Source: Pontibacter sp. Tf4 (GTDB taxonomy: Bacteria; Bacteroidota; Bacteroidia; Cytophagales; Hymenobacteraceae). Taken from it: a stretch of DNA of 64,000 nt. Positions within the stretch are counted from its first letter, which is position 1. Each line of letters begins with the position of its first letter. Shown in pieces: positions 52,426 to 61,811 of the stretch. The notes under the pieces were generated by a model, which searched no databases, had not been told where the DNA came from, and saw only the letters and a list, made by a program, of their open reading frames with translations. Location: contig NZ_JACKZC010000008.1 of assembly GCF_014212495.1 (NCBI RefSeq), positions 1 through 64,000 of the forward strand. Reading direction: 5' to 3'. A program made the position numbers and the translations under genes.

Positions 52426-55400
52426 TTAGAACAACACTGATACCTGCGTTCGCCCGGTGTGTACGGCATTTATACCATTGGCTTTGCGGCCATCATAGTT
52501 TAGTGAGATGTTGAGGCCGTTGCTCAGGCGTTGCTGCAGGTTCAGGCTCCAGGTCAGGTTGTTGCCGGGGCGCAGGGCATTCAGTATCTCATAGCCTACA
52601 AAAGAAAACTCATCGCCGGTAAAGCCTATCTTTACATACTTTAGGGTGGCGGTGGCAGCACGTTTGTTTACCTGGCTCAGCCTTGTTTCCAGGCCCAGCT
52701 CATGAAAATCGGCTTGTTGCTCGCCATTGTCTGTATTTAGTTCGTTTTCGCGGTGCGAGAACTGGTAGGTGCCTGTAAAGCGCAGGCGGGTATTCGGCTG
52801 GAAAGCCAGCTCCGGCATCAACTCCGCCGACCTGATCCTGAAATTCTTGGATTCCAGAAAATTAGACTGGTTCTCGCGTACGCTGGTGCCAATTGTTAGC
52901 TTCGAGCTCAGTACTTCGTTCAGGTTAACACGGCCAATTACACTATGGCTGCCCACAATACGTGTTTCGGTACCATTTGCCAGCAACGACTTCTGCTGAT
53001 TCTGCTGGAAAGTGTACTCCAGGCCATACAGCGGGTTGCTGCGGTTAAAGTAGACCGAGTTGCGCAGCGTGCGGGCCATCGAGATCAGGAACTCATCTTC
53101 AATATCCTGGCTGAAAGGATTAAAGCGGTTTTGCAGGTCATCGTCTGTCGTCTTCTTATCGATACTCACAAAAGATAGAATGGCGAACCTGGCAGCAAAG
53201 CCTTTTACTCCGTTGGCTGTGCGCCAGCTGCGTGGGGCGTTTGTGTTCAGCCGGTAGGTAAAACGGTTGGTATAGGCATTAATGTACTCGTCAGTCGGCA
53301 GGAAAATCTTGATGTAGCGCTGCTGGTCTACGGTCTGGGCTTCCAGGTAATCGTTCAGGTCGTTGGGGTTGCCGCCTTCGCGCAGGTAGTGCGTGCCCTG
53401 GCCGGGCAATGTTTCGCGGAACACGAATATCTTTTTCAGTTCACGGCCGGTAGCCACTTCGTACGTCAGTTCGGAGCGCAGGCTACCATCCAGCATCGTG
53501 GCATTCCAATCGGCACGGCTTTGTATGGTTTCTTCCAGCTTGCCATCCGACAGTTTTAATTTGCGATACGTAGCCTGCAGCGCCAGGTCGCTTTCTGCTC
53601 CTATGGGTGTGCTGAGCGCGGCATTGTACGTTTGCCCTACTTCCGGTGACCCGAATTTGCCGGCTATAGTTGGGCGCTGGTCAGTGCGGTGGCTATAGTC
53701 TACCCGGAAGCGGGTACGGGCTGTGTCGCCGCTTTCTATGTAAAACAAGTGCTCATCAAAATACTGAGCCGATCCTACCAAGGAGTCTGTTCCAATTGTT
53801 TCGATCCGGTTCTTATCGAAGCGGTATAAATAACCCGGCGAAAAACCTTTAAACTTATACTTTGCGCCCACATCGCCGCGGTACCAAGTAGATCTGTTCT
53901 GATTTTGTTCGCTGTTGAGCATAAATAAGTTATTGCGGAGCTCTACGTTACCTATTTGCTTCAGTATATCCAGGTAATGCTGCACGCCCTGCAACTGTTC
54001 TTCGCGGTTGCGGCTGCTGATCCTATAGTTAAACAAATTCAGCTGGTCTTTTATAGCTCCCACAGAGAAGTTAAAAATATGATCTTCCGCTTTTGTGTCA
54101 GGGTTCTGCAGGCTCCAGTCGCGGTCGAACTCTATGGGGCGGTAACGGTCTATGGGTTCAAAATTCTGATCGGTAAATTCATAGTTCAGGGTGCTGTTCA
54201 GCTTGTACTTGCCGAGTATTGCCAGTTCCTTGTCCTGCACCTGGTAGCCCACCCGCAAGGCTTTTCCGTTATCATCAGCCGCATCTAAAGGCGAAAACCG
54301 GTTCAGGTCGTTTTGCGAGGCAGCTCCTTCCACAAAAACATTGATACCTTTCTGTAGTTCGTAGCCGGCACCTATGGTTACCAGCTGTTTTTTGCGTGGC
54401 GTGGGCACCACCCGCACCGGAGCGTAATTCCCCTGCTGCACATTATTTACCGGGGCTACCCAGCGGTACACACGGCCATTCACTGTTGTATTTGCTACCA
54501 CATAGTCGCCACGACCCTGCCCTACTTCCGAGAAACGGACGTTAAAATACGCCGAATCAGGGTTGGTAGAGTATACATAGATCTGCCTCGGGAATCCGCC
54601 AACTATCGTATCTTTCCGGGCATACAACACCTGGTTCGGGTCAAAAGCCACACTGTCTATACCGGGTATTACGGCGCGGTTCAGGTCATCGCCTATGCTG
54701 GCGAGCAATTCCTTATCCTCGTCGCGCAGGTCCAGGTTCAGCAGGTTGTTGGGGTTATCCTGCTCGTTGTAGTAGTTGCCGTATACACTCAGCTTGCCCA
54801 GCTGCTGGTAATGGCTGGCATGGTAAATGGCCCGGCTATAGTTTTGGTCCGAGTACTCAAAATCAACTTTAATACGGGAATTACGGGTGATAACATGCTT
54901 GGTGGTAAAGGTGATCTCGGCCTGGTTATAGTCGATGGTATAGTCGTAATCGTAGCCACGCAGCAGCAGCCGGCCATCTAAAAATACCCGCTCCGAGTTA
55001 GCCAGCACGATAATAAAGCGCTCGTTGTTCGGTCCGCGCAAACGGTAAGGTCCGAGCACACCTTCCTGCGGTTGTATCTCCTGCGAGGTGAACTTCCCCT
55101 TTGAGGCCGATGCCGCTATAGTTGTAATACCCTGCCGTTCCGGTGTTTTGCCAAACGTCGTCTCAAAGGCTGCACCCTGTACGTTTTTATAGAACTGCAG
55201 AAAGTACGACGGCCTGTTACGCAACACCACATCGCCGGCCGTGAGCTGCCATAGTTTGTGTTTCAGGGTGATGTATACTTTATCGAACTCCTGTAATTGC
55301 TGTGTATTTCCTTCCGGCTGAAACGGGATGTTCTGATCCGTAATAGCGGCTGTTATATCTATTTCGTCCGTCAGTTTACCGTCCAGCTGCAGGTTAAGAG

Positions 55401-55911
55401 CAGAGTTTACAAAAACGTTCTGCGTGTTACCAAACGAAATACCCCGGCTTATGCTACCGGTCTTGTTCAGGCCTGGTGTTTTAAAGATCTCTTCGCGCTG
55501 GGTAATATCCTCCTGTAAAAAGCCTTTGTTAAACGAGCTCATGTCCAGTTTGGTAATGTCCCGCCGGAAGGCTGGCCTGGTCAGGTTCAGGGGCAGCACC
55601 CGGAAACAGATCAGTACCGAATCCGGCAAGGCGCGCATGGTACCCAACGTATCTATAGCTACAGAATCAGGAGCAGGAAATCTGGTGAATGTAAACTCAT
55701 TGCGGCTATAGTTGTAATCAAACGCGTACTGGTCTTTTTTTGGCCCGAAAAATTCTATCGTAGATGGCAGCACCGTCATAGAGTCCAGCACGACAGGCTC
55801 TGAAGTGACGCGCAGCCATTGGCAACGGCGGTTGCTCAGGGGCGTCTGGGCCAGCAGCGGAAGGCAAACTATAGTCAGTAATACAGCAAGTATAAACGTT
55901 TGGCTACGCAT
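52426..55911 (-). CDS. Large predicted outer-membrane/surface protein
   Basis: A 1161-aa exported protein from the ATG at 55911 (signal peptide MRSQTFILAVLLTIVCLPLLAQ, quoted in part). A longer frame to 55995 lies in the kinase gene. The long mature region is beta-rich, with many short strands and aromatic ends that fit an outer-membrane barrel. It contains GSISRGISFGNTQN, LNLQLDGKLTDEID, TDQNIPFQPEGNTQQ and FDKVYITLKH segments, shared by a widespread uncharacterised Cytophagales surface protein family (resemblance to SprA-type segments, not proof). It overlaps the sensor-kinase gene end by 8 nt, so the two are translationally linked. Confidence 0.75.
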   Translation of the reverse strand: MRSQTFILAVLLTIVCLPLLAQTPLSNRRCQWLRVTSEPVVLDSMTVLPSTIEFFGPKKDQYAFDYNYSRNEFTFTRFPAPDSVAIDTLGTMRALPDSVLICFRVLPLNLTRPAFRRDITKLDMSSFNKGFLQEDITQREEIFKTPGLNKTGSISRGISFGNTQNVFVNSALNLQLDGKLTDEIDITAAITDQNIPFQPEGNTQQLQEFDKVYITLKHKLWQLTAGDVVLRNRPSYFLQFYKNVQGAAFETTFGKTPERQGITTIAASASKGKFTSQEIQPQEGVLGPYRLRGPNNERFIIVLANSERVFLDGRLLLRGYDYDYTIDYNQAEITFTTKHVITRNSRIKVDFEYSDQNYSRAIYHASHYQQLGKLSVYGNYYNEQDNPNNLLNLDLRDEDKELLASIGDDLNRAVIPGIDSVAFDPNQVLYARKDTIVGGFPRQIYVYSTNPDSAYFNVRFSEVGQGRGDYVVANTTVNGRVYRWVAPVNNVQQGNYAPVRVVPTPRKKQLVTIGAGYELQKGINVFVEGAASQNDLNRFSPLDAADDNGKALRVGYQVQDKELAILGKYKLNSTLNYEFTDQNFEPIDRYRPIEFDRDWSLQNPDTKAEDHIFNFSVGAIKDQLNLFNYRISSRNREEQLQGVQHYLDILKQIGNVELRNNLFMLNSEQNQNRSTWYRGDVGAKYKFKGFSPGYLYRFDKNRIETIGTDSLVGSAQYFDEHLFYIESGDTARTRFRVDYSHRTDQRPTIAGKFGSPEVGQTYNAALSTPIGAESDLALQATYRKLKLSDGKLEETIQSRADWNATMLDGSLRSELTYEVATGRELKKIFVFRETLPGQGTHYLREGGNPNDLNDYLEAQTVDQQRYIKIFLPTDEYINAYTNRFTYRLNTNAPRSWRTANGVKGFAARFAILSFVSIDKKTTDDDLQNRFNPFSQDIEDEFLISMARTLRNSVYFNRSNPLYGLEYTFQQNQQKSLLANGTETRIVGSHSVIGRVNLNEVLSSKLTIGTSVRENQSNFLESKNFRIRSAELMPELAFQPNTRLRFTGTYQFSHRENELNTDNGEQQADFHELGLETRLSQVNKRAATATLKYVKIGFTGDEFSFVGYEILNALRPGNNLTWSLNLQQRLSNGLNISLNYDGRKANGINAVHTGRTQVSVLF

Positions 55912-58900
55912 GGTTCGCCAGCGGTAACGTAATTTTAAACGTGGTGCCTTTGCCTTCTTCTGTCTCAAACCAGATCCTGCCTCCCGCATTCTCAATGCCG
56001 CGTTTGGCTACCGCCAGGCCAATGCCCGAGCCGGTATACTTGGTACTGAAGTTCGGTACAAATACTTTATGCCGGATCTCTTCGGGTATGCCACTGCCGT
56101 TATCACTTATCCGGATGTAAACTTCCTGTGCATTCTGGCTCAGCTCTACCCTTATCTGTGGCTTACGGGTGGTAGGCACGGCCTGTATTGCATTCAAAAG
56201 CAGGTTATTAAAGGTACGTACCAGCAAGCTTTCATCGGCCATCACCATCACTTCTTCCGCAGGAATATCAGAAACCACATGGGCAGAGGCCGGGTCGTTG
56301 TGCAGATCGGCTGCTTTACGCAACGCAGTAGCCACATCCACCAGTTCCGCCTTCGGTTCCGGCATCGATGTAAAGCTGGAAAAAGAGGTAGCAATATCGC
56401 TCAGGATGTTGATCTGCGTGATCAGTGTCTGTGAGATCTTGCTGATCAGCTGTTCTGTGTTCGGCCTGTTCTCTTCTATGGCTTTCTGCAGGTATTGCAG
56501 CGAAAGCTTCATCGGCGTCAGTGGGTTCTTGATCTCGTGCGCTACCTGCCGGGCCATTTCGCGCCAGGCGGCCTCTTTTTCCTGTATGGCCAGGTCCTGC
56601 TTGTTCTGCTCCAGTGTCAGCAACATGCGGTTGTACTCGTTCACCAGCATCCCAATCTCGTCAGCGCCTTCGTAGGCCAGCATTTCATTCTTACCGGTCA
56701 GGGAGGTACGTTTCAGTTTGTCGGCCAGCAGGCGTAATGGCACGGTCAGTACCCTCGAGGCAAAGAAGGTAAGCAGCATGAACAGGATGAACATGACAGT
56801 AAAAATGTTCATGGTCGTAGTGATCAGCTCGATCAGTTTCATATCCAGCTCTTTCTCCGAGTCGAAGAACGGAATGCCAATGAAACCGGCAATGGAAAAT
56901 GGATCGTTGTTGACGCGCAAAGGCAGGTAAACGGAATTAAAGGTCAGGTTGCCGGCTTTTTCCTGCAGCAATACCCGCAGCGCCTGCCGTTCCGAGATAG
57001 CCGCAAATGCTTCCGGATTTACCAGTTTGGAAAGTAATCCGGCTTCGAATATCAGAGGCTGACTGGTAGTAAGCAGTCTTCCGTTGCGGTCGTACAGGTT
57101 TATATCGGTCTCTGAGATGGCAGCTACTTCGGTAATGCGTTGCTGCAGCTCATTCTTATCATAGGTAACGCCTGCGCTCAGCATGTCGCCCAGGGTTTCC
57201 TGCACAATTCGTCCGCGCTGCTCGTAGGTCAGCATCAGGTCGCGCTTGTACGAGGCTGTCACCAGGCTGGCAGTAGTAATACTTACCAATAGCAAGGGCA
57301 GCAGTATGCCAAAGTTCAGGAAGACCTGGATCTTGGTGCTGAAGTTAGGCCGGAAGTCCCGGATATAGGCCGGCCTGGCCAGCAACACAAGCAACAAAAT
57401 CAGGATAATGCCCGCCAGGAAGATGAGGAACATGAAAGAGAAGTTGGATAATACTTCCCAGACACTGTATTTCTGTGTAGTTACCACCAGCACCCGGTGC
57501 GGCCCGTCCTTCACGCCAAAATGATGGTAGTTGCCCTGGTTATGTCCGTCGCGGTAAAACTCTGAGTGGCCTATGTGCGCGGGATCCAGGTTGGTGGCGT
57601 AATCGTACTGTCCCTCACTGAAACTGAGTTTGCGGTCTTCGTAAATGGCATAGCTCAACAGGTCCGTCCGGAATGGCTGCGAAGATTTCTGGTTGCTCAG
57701 AAGTTCGGGTACCAGGCTGTGCGGCAAAAGTTTCTGCAAGCTGAGCTGCAATACTATAGTTCCTTCCTGCTGATGGCCAAGCGGTACTTTTATCAGCTTA
57801 AAGTATAGCCTGGAATTATACCGGGCAGGGTCTTGCACCAGGAACAGGTTTTTACGCTCTGTCCGGTTTTCCGGCGTGTTATATTTTTTCAACAGTTCCT
57901 GCAGAGTAGCAGCCGTGGTGTCGGCGCTTTCCAAGGAGTTTCCTCTGCTATCAAAAAGCAACACATTGGTTTCGTACTTGTCGAAATACTCGTGCAGGTA
58001 CTGCCTTGTGATCTTCCGCTTTATAAAAGACGCATCTACATACGGTCCTAACATTTTGGAGCGTATCAGCTGATCTGCCGCAATCCGGGCGGCTACTTCA
58101 TCCAGAAAATATTCGCCTACCACATCGTTACCTTGTATTATGCTGTTCGCAAACGATTGCTTGTACTGCCGCACCTGGCTCTGGTAGTGCCTGTACAGCG
58201 CAAAGGCTCCTGTCAGGGCACTCATCATTAGCACCAGAAAAACAAACAGATAGCCCCGGAAAGCAGTATTCACCACCTTCCTGTACTGCGCCGATAATAG
58301 GATGACGAGCCAGAAAAGCGTACCGTTCACGATGAGAGCCCAGAACTGTACCGGCCCCAGAAGCGCAGATACCAGCAGCACAACAAAGATCAGCAGCAAC
58401 AGGCGGTAGGTCCAGCCCAGGTTACGCTTCACCAGAACAATAACTGTAGTTGCCAGCATGTAGGTAAAGCAGCAAAGCGCTATCGTGTGCAGCAGCATAA
58501 TGCTGTACAGAATAACCTTATACTTCGTAAACTCCAGCGACTGGTTAATGTCCAGAACGAGCGGGGAATTATGGTAAATGCCAAAATAGAACCTAAACAG
58601 CACTACCAATAGCAGGTAGAGAGCCACAATACAACAGGCAATTACCAGCCGGGCCTGTTTCTGCGAAAGCGTTTTGAGCTGCTGGGTAATATCGTATTTA
58701 AAGTATAGGTAAACGCCGGCACCAGCCACTGCCAGCAGCAGCAACATATTCAGGGCCAGGTCACCGATGGAAGGCGACCAACTGGAGGATGCATATAAGC
58801 GGGAATCAAACAGCTCGAGGTCGATGATCGCAAACGGCAGGTTGAATAGCAGCAAAACAATCCGTAGCACAATAAGCGCTACAAGCATAGTAATAACTCC

Positions 58901-59608
58901 ACGGCCATAGTTAGCGCGCCTTACCTGCTGCTGACAATAAACTATAGCCGCTGCTATGTAAAGCACAATTGCCAATAAAAGTAATAGTAGCTGTACTGTC
59001 TGCTGCCCGTCGTTTCCGGTTGGGCTTTCCAGGTTAAGGGAGAACAGGTAAGTGCCTGTTGGGGAGTATATTTTCGGTAGCGGCGCCAAGTGGTTCTGCA
59101 ATACCATTACCGCTGCCTTCCCAAAAATCTCTTCAGATAGCTTCCGGGTAAGGTATTCGTTTTTCACACGGTAGTCAGTCTCCAGCGGGATGTAAACATA
59201 TACACGATACTCTCTTACCTGGCGCGGCACCACAATAAATCGCCCGAACTCACTCCCCGAAAAAGAGATATGGTCTGTAGCAGGCGTAATATCCAGCTCG
59301 GTTATCACGGCATGTTCTGACCAGAAAACCAGCCTGTTGCCTTTGTAAATGTGGGTCGGGTAATGAGCTATGCTCAGTAGTGTAGAGAAGGATAACTGTC
59401 CGCTGTTCAATTCATGGGCTAACTGCTCTGCCTGTATTTCCGCTTTGGCTATAGTTTGATTAACCTGCTTTTGGATGGTTTCTGCCTGGTCCTGCTTACC
59501 GGCAAGCGCAGCCGGCAACGTGATGATGTTAAAATGAACAGCAGCCGTAACCGCAAAACACAGCAGCGACAGGAACAATAACAGATAAGGGGCAACCTTC
59601 CGATTCAA
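55904..59608 (-). CDS. Large membrane sensor histidine kinase (NtrY-like)
   Basis: A 1234-aa protein. The N-terminus has a signal/anchor, an external loop and about nine more helices (about 200-470). A second external domain (480-750) follows, then a further helix pair, a HAMP domain (after about 960), and the kinase core. The H-box is HEIKNPLTPMK with the phospho-acceptor His near 1020; the N-box FNNLLLNAIQAV is near 1130 and GSGIGLAVAKRG near 1205. The H-box sequence is NtrY-like. No response regulator is near. It shares a transcript with the surface-protein gene. Confidence 0.9.
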   Translation of the reverse strand: MNRKVAPYLLLFLSLLCFAVTAAVHFNIITLPAALAGKQDQAETIQKQVNQTIAKAEIQAEQLAHELNSGQLSFSTLLSIAHYPTHIYKGNRLVFWSEHAVITELDITPATDHISFSGSEFGRFIVVPRQVREYRVYVYIPLETDYRVKNEYLTRKLSEEIFGKAAVMVLQNHLAPLPKIYSPTGTYLFSLNLESPTGNDGQQTVQLLLLLLAIVLYIAAAIVYCQQQVRRANYGRGVITMLVALIVLRIVLLLFNLPFAIIDLELFDSRLYASSSWSPSIGDLALNMLLLLAVAGAGVYLYFKYDITQQLKTLSQKQARLVIACCIVALYLLLVVLFRFYFGIYHNSPLVLDINQSLEFTKYKVILYSIMLLHTIALCCFTYMLATTVIVLVKRNLGWTYRLLLLIFVVLLVSALLGPVQFWALIVNGTLFWLVILLSAQYRKVVNTAFRGYLFVFLVLMMSALTGAFALYRHYQSQVRQYKQSFANSIIQGNDVVGEYFLDEVAARIAADQLIRSKMLGPYVDASFIKRKITRQYLHEYFDKYETNVLLFDSRGNSLESADTTAATLQELLKKYNTPENRTERKNLFLVQDPARYNSRLYFKLIKVPLGHQQEGTIVLQLSLQKLLPHSLVPELLSNQKSSQPFRTDLLSYAIYEDRKLSFSEGQYDYATNLDPAHIGHSEFYRDGHNQGNYHHFGVKDGPHRVLVVTTQKYSVWEVLSNFSFMFLIFLAGIILILLLVLLARPAYIRDFRPNFSTKIQVFLNFGILLPLLLVSITTASLVTASYKRDLMLTYEQRGRIVQETLGDMLSAGVTYDKNELQQRITEVAAISETDINLYDRNGRLLTTSQPLIFEAGLLSKLVNPEAFAAISERQALRVLLQEKAGNLTFNSVYLPLRVNNDPFSIAGFIGIPFFDSEKELDMKLIELITTTMNIFTVMFILFMLLTFFASRVLTVPLRLLADKLKRTSLTGKNEMLAYEGADEIGMLVNEYNRMLLTLEQNKQDLAIQEKEAAWREMARQVAHEIKNPLTPMKLSLQYLQKAIEENRPNTEQLISKISQTLITQINILSDIATSFSSFTSMPEPKAELVDVATALRKAADLHNDPASAHVVSDIPAEEVMVMADESLLVRTFNNLLLNAIQAVPTTRKPQIRVELSQNAQEVYIRISDNGSGIPEEIRHKVFVPNFSTKYTGSGIGLAVAKRGIENAGGRIWFETEEGKGTTFKITLPLANHA

Positions 59609-59776
59609 ATTTCAGCAGTTTATCACACGAATTTAATTAAAACCACAGAGATGCCCTATTGATTCGGAGTTGAATTATAGTTTGCCGCAACCGAAAGGCG
59701 CCTTCTCTTACGTGGTGGCTTTACAAACAGAGTACTATGGTGCCAAACCGACTACAAAAATGATGCTAAAACATAA

Positions 59777-59823
59777 ACCCCGGCAAGCAGCCCGCTATAG
59801 TTGCGGATATTGCTGACCGGGGT
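59777..59823 (-). terminator. Terminator of the cytochrome oxidase operon
   Basis: ACCCCGG/CCGGGGT stem with an inner AGCA/TGCT and CCGC/GCGG stem. On the minus strand, T-rich DNA follows. It lies about 58 nt beyond the last gene of the run (stop 59882). A CTATAG core sits in the loop region. Confidence 0.65.
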
Positions 59824-59881
59824 CTCTTGCTTATAGTTGAAAGCTATAGTTCTGACTTGCATTAACTATAGCTTAACTGAA

Positions 59882-60163
59882 TTACATCTTCTGAGCGGCG
59901 TTGCGCTTCTGCATCTTATGACTTCTGTACCACATAAAGCCAATTGTTCCAACCAGGATATACGGGATGGCCATCAGGTAAAGGATACCGGTGTTCAGTC
60001 CGGAACCAACCTCATTGCTGTCGCTAGAGCTGCCTGTACCTACGTTAGACTCTACGGTAGCACGGCACATGGCACATTGGCTGTAAGCGGGTGCTGAAAA
60101 ACTGATTATTAGCCCTGCTACCAGTGCTATAGTTAGGATATGTTTTAACAGTAACTTTTTCAT
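59882..60163 (-). CDS. Small CxxC membrane protein in the oxidase operon
   Basis: A 93-aa protein: signal peptide up to about residue 28, immediately followed by CAMC (CxxC), a polar G/S-rich stretch and one membrane helix (about 60-77), with a basic cytoplasmic C-terminus. I do not recognise a named family. It closes the operon containing ctaB, two subunit III genes, a subunit IV-like gene, a Sco-like gene and a DUF420 gene. A Cxx-C pair facing the periplasm could bind copper or do thiol exchange during oxidase assembly; this is inference from context. Confidence 0.7.
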   Translation of the reverse strand: MKKLLLKHILTIALVAGLIISFSAPAYSQCAMCRATVESNVGTGSSSDSNEVGSGLNTGILYLMAIPYILVGTIGFMWYRSHKMQKRNAAQKM

Positions 60164-60194
60164 GATACTATAGTTTGCTACTTGTTTTACGAAT

Positions 60195-60755
60195 TTAAGC
60201 GTAGTAAGGCGATATTAAAAGATAGACCAGCACTCCTGTAATGGCTACATACAACCAGATCGGGAATGTCCATTTAGAAATGCGGCGGTGGCGCGCCAAC
60301 TGATTGCTGATACCGAAATACACGGATAATAATACCAATGGAACTATAACTACGGCCAGTACAATATGTGTTAGCAGCACAAAGTAATAAATGTATTTCA
60401 GGACTCCATCGCCTCCATATATGGTGCGTTCGCCTAAAAAGTGATAGGTCACATACGATACCAGGAATATCGCCGAAAGTCCGAATGCGGTGAGCATAGC
60501 GCCGCGGTGCACTCTTACATTTCCTTTTTTAACATTGATATAGCCTACTACCAGCGCAATTGCAGTCAGAGAATTGAGGATAGCATGCAGCGGTGGCTGA
60601 AAAGATACATCAACTGTAGTGTTAGCGGTAGCCTTATCAAAGTAAAAAAGCACGGCCACTGTAACCGGAATTACTATTGAAAGGATGGCAATCAGAAATA
60701 GCACGCGTTTGTCACGGGCGCCGGTCAGGTTATTTTCTTTTACTGTATTCATCAA
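60195..60755 (-). CDS. DUF420 membrane protein (CtaM/YozB-like)
   Basis: A 186-aa integral membrane protein with five or so helices, matching DUF420. Proteins of this family (CtaM in Staphylococcus, YozB in Bacillus) are linked to maturation of heme A-containing oxidases. Conserved His residues appear in FQPPLHAILNSL, VHRGAMLTAF, YHFLGERTIYG and ILLTHIVLA-type segments, which could bind heme. Its start overlaps the end of the Sco-like gene by 26 nt. Confidence 0.88.
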   Translation of the reverse strand: MMNTVKENNLTGARDKRVLFLIAILSIVIPVTVAVLFYFDKATANTTVDVSFQPPLHAILNSLTAIALVVGYINVKKGNVRVHRGAMLTAFGLSAIFLVSYVTYHFLGERTIYGGDGVLKYIYYFVLLTHIVLAVVIVPLVLLSVYFGISNQLARHRRISKWTFPIWLYVAITGVLVYLLISPYYA

Positions 60756-61398
60756 TCAACACATTTATTTCCAGTATCAGGCGGTCTACATCTGTTAAAT
60801 CCGTTCCATCATAGACCCCACGCACCACATTCTCTTTGTCAACCAGCATGATCTGGTTTGTGTGCAGGAAATCTTCTGGTCCGCCCGTTTTCTGTAATGG
60901 AATATCAAAGCCTTGCTGGGCCAGCTGGTAAATCGTATTCCGGTCGCCGGTTAAAAAATGCCACTTTGAAGTATCGGCTTTAAAGCTGGTGGCGTACTGT
61001 TGTAGTTTCTGTGGCGTGTCTTCTTCCGGCTTAACCGATATCGAAACAAGCGCCACATCCGGATTGTTCTGAAAAGCCTCCTGTACCCGCACTAATTGTG
61101 AACTTAATTTATGCCATATGCCCGGGCCATCGGCCATCACAAAATTTACCACATAGATCTTCCCCTGCAGGTTCTGCTGTGAGAAAGGCTTCCCCTGCTG
61201 GTCAGTGAGCTTAAAATCCGGGACTTTCCGGAAAAGTGTATCCCCTTCAGCGGTATACACCACACTTCCGCTTTCATCTCTGACAGGGAAATATGACTTA
61301 AGGGTGAAGTAGTGCTCCCCGAAAATGTAGATAAATATAAAAACGAAAAGAGGCACTAATAATAGAATCCCTACTATTAGTGCCTTTAGCTTAGTCAT
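60730..61398 (-). CDS. Sco-family protein lacking the copper-binding cysteines
   Basis: A 222-aa membrane-anchored thioredoxin-fold protein (anchor at about 8-26) of the Sco/SenC family by its place and fold: VPDFKLTDQQGKPFSQQ, then the active-site strand, and the late FLHTNQIMLVDKE with the distal His that Sco proteins use to bind copper. Where Sco proteins have CPxxC, this one reads MADGPGIWHKLS, and the entire protein contains no cysteine. Copper binding of the Sco type is therefore not expected. It lies in an oxidase operon, between the subunit IV-like gene (11 nt upstream) and DUF420 (26-nt overlap). Confidence 0.85.
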   Translation of the reverse strand: MTKLKALIVGILLLVPLFVFIFIYIFGEHYFTLKSYFPVRDESGSVVYTAEGDTLFRKVPDFKLTDQQGKPFSQQNLQGKIYVVNFVMADGPGIWHKLSSQLVRVQEAFQNNPDVALVSISVKPEEDTPQKLQQYATSFKADTSKWHFLTGDRNTIYQLAQQGFDIPLQKTGGPEDFLHTNQIMLVDKENVVRGVYDGTDLTDVDRLILEINVLIDEYSKRK

Positions 61399-61409
61399 TT
61401 ATAAAAAGC

Positions 61410-61751
61410 TTATTTAAAGTAATTGGTAATAGAGTCGTAGTAGTAGCTACCTTCTGCAATAAGTGCTACCATCAGCCATACAACCAGTACCAACGGAATC
61501 AGGATTGACCAGATCAAAGCTTTAGTTTCGTGCTTTAAGTGCATGAACTCCGCAACAATATAAAATGCTTTGAAAACTGTCAGGATAATAAAGATCGCGT
61601 TACGCAGAGTGCTGGACTCCATTGTAAAAGCAAAAAGGAATTCGATTGCCGTTAAACCAACCAGAATAATGAATGTTCTCCAGATGGCTTTAGTCTGTGG
61701 TTTCGGAACCTCCCCGGTTGCGCTATAGTCGTGTTCGTGATGCGTTGCCAT
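61410..61751 (-). CDS. Cytochrome c oxidase subunit IV-like protein
   Basis: A 113-aa protein with three membrane helices (about 25-45, 52-70 and 78-100). The FMHLKHETKALIWSILIPLVL segment, typical of CoxIV/CtaF-like subunits (Cox-C oxidase subunit 4, bacterial caa3), is quoted here in part. A His-rich N-terminus (ATHHEHDYS) precedes the helices. It follows the subunit III gene after 60 nt and precedes the Sco-like gene by 11 nt. It assists assembly or stability of the oxidase and has no redox centre. Confidence 0.85.
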   Translation of the reverse strand: MATHHEHDYSATGEVPKPQTKAIWRTFIILVGLTAIEFLFAFTMESSTLRNAIFIILTVFKAFYIVAEFMHLKHETKALIWSILIPLVLVVWLMVALIAEGSYYYDSITNYFK

Positions 61752-61811
61752 ATTTATAACATTTAAACCTATGCTTTTATGAGCTGCAGGTTGTTGTTTA
61801 TACTTTGTTTA

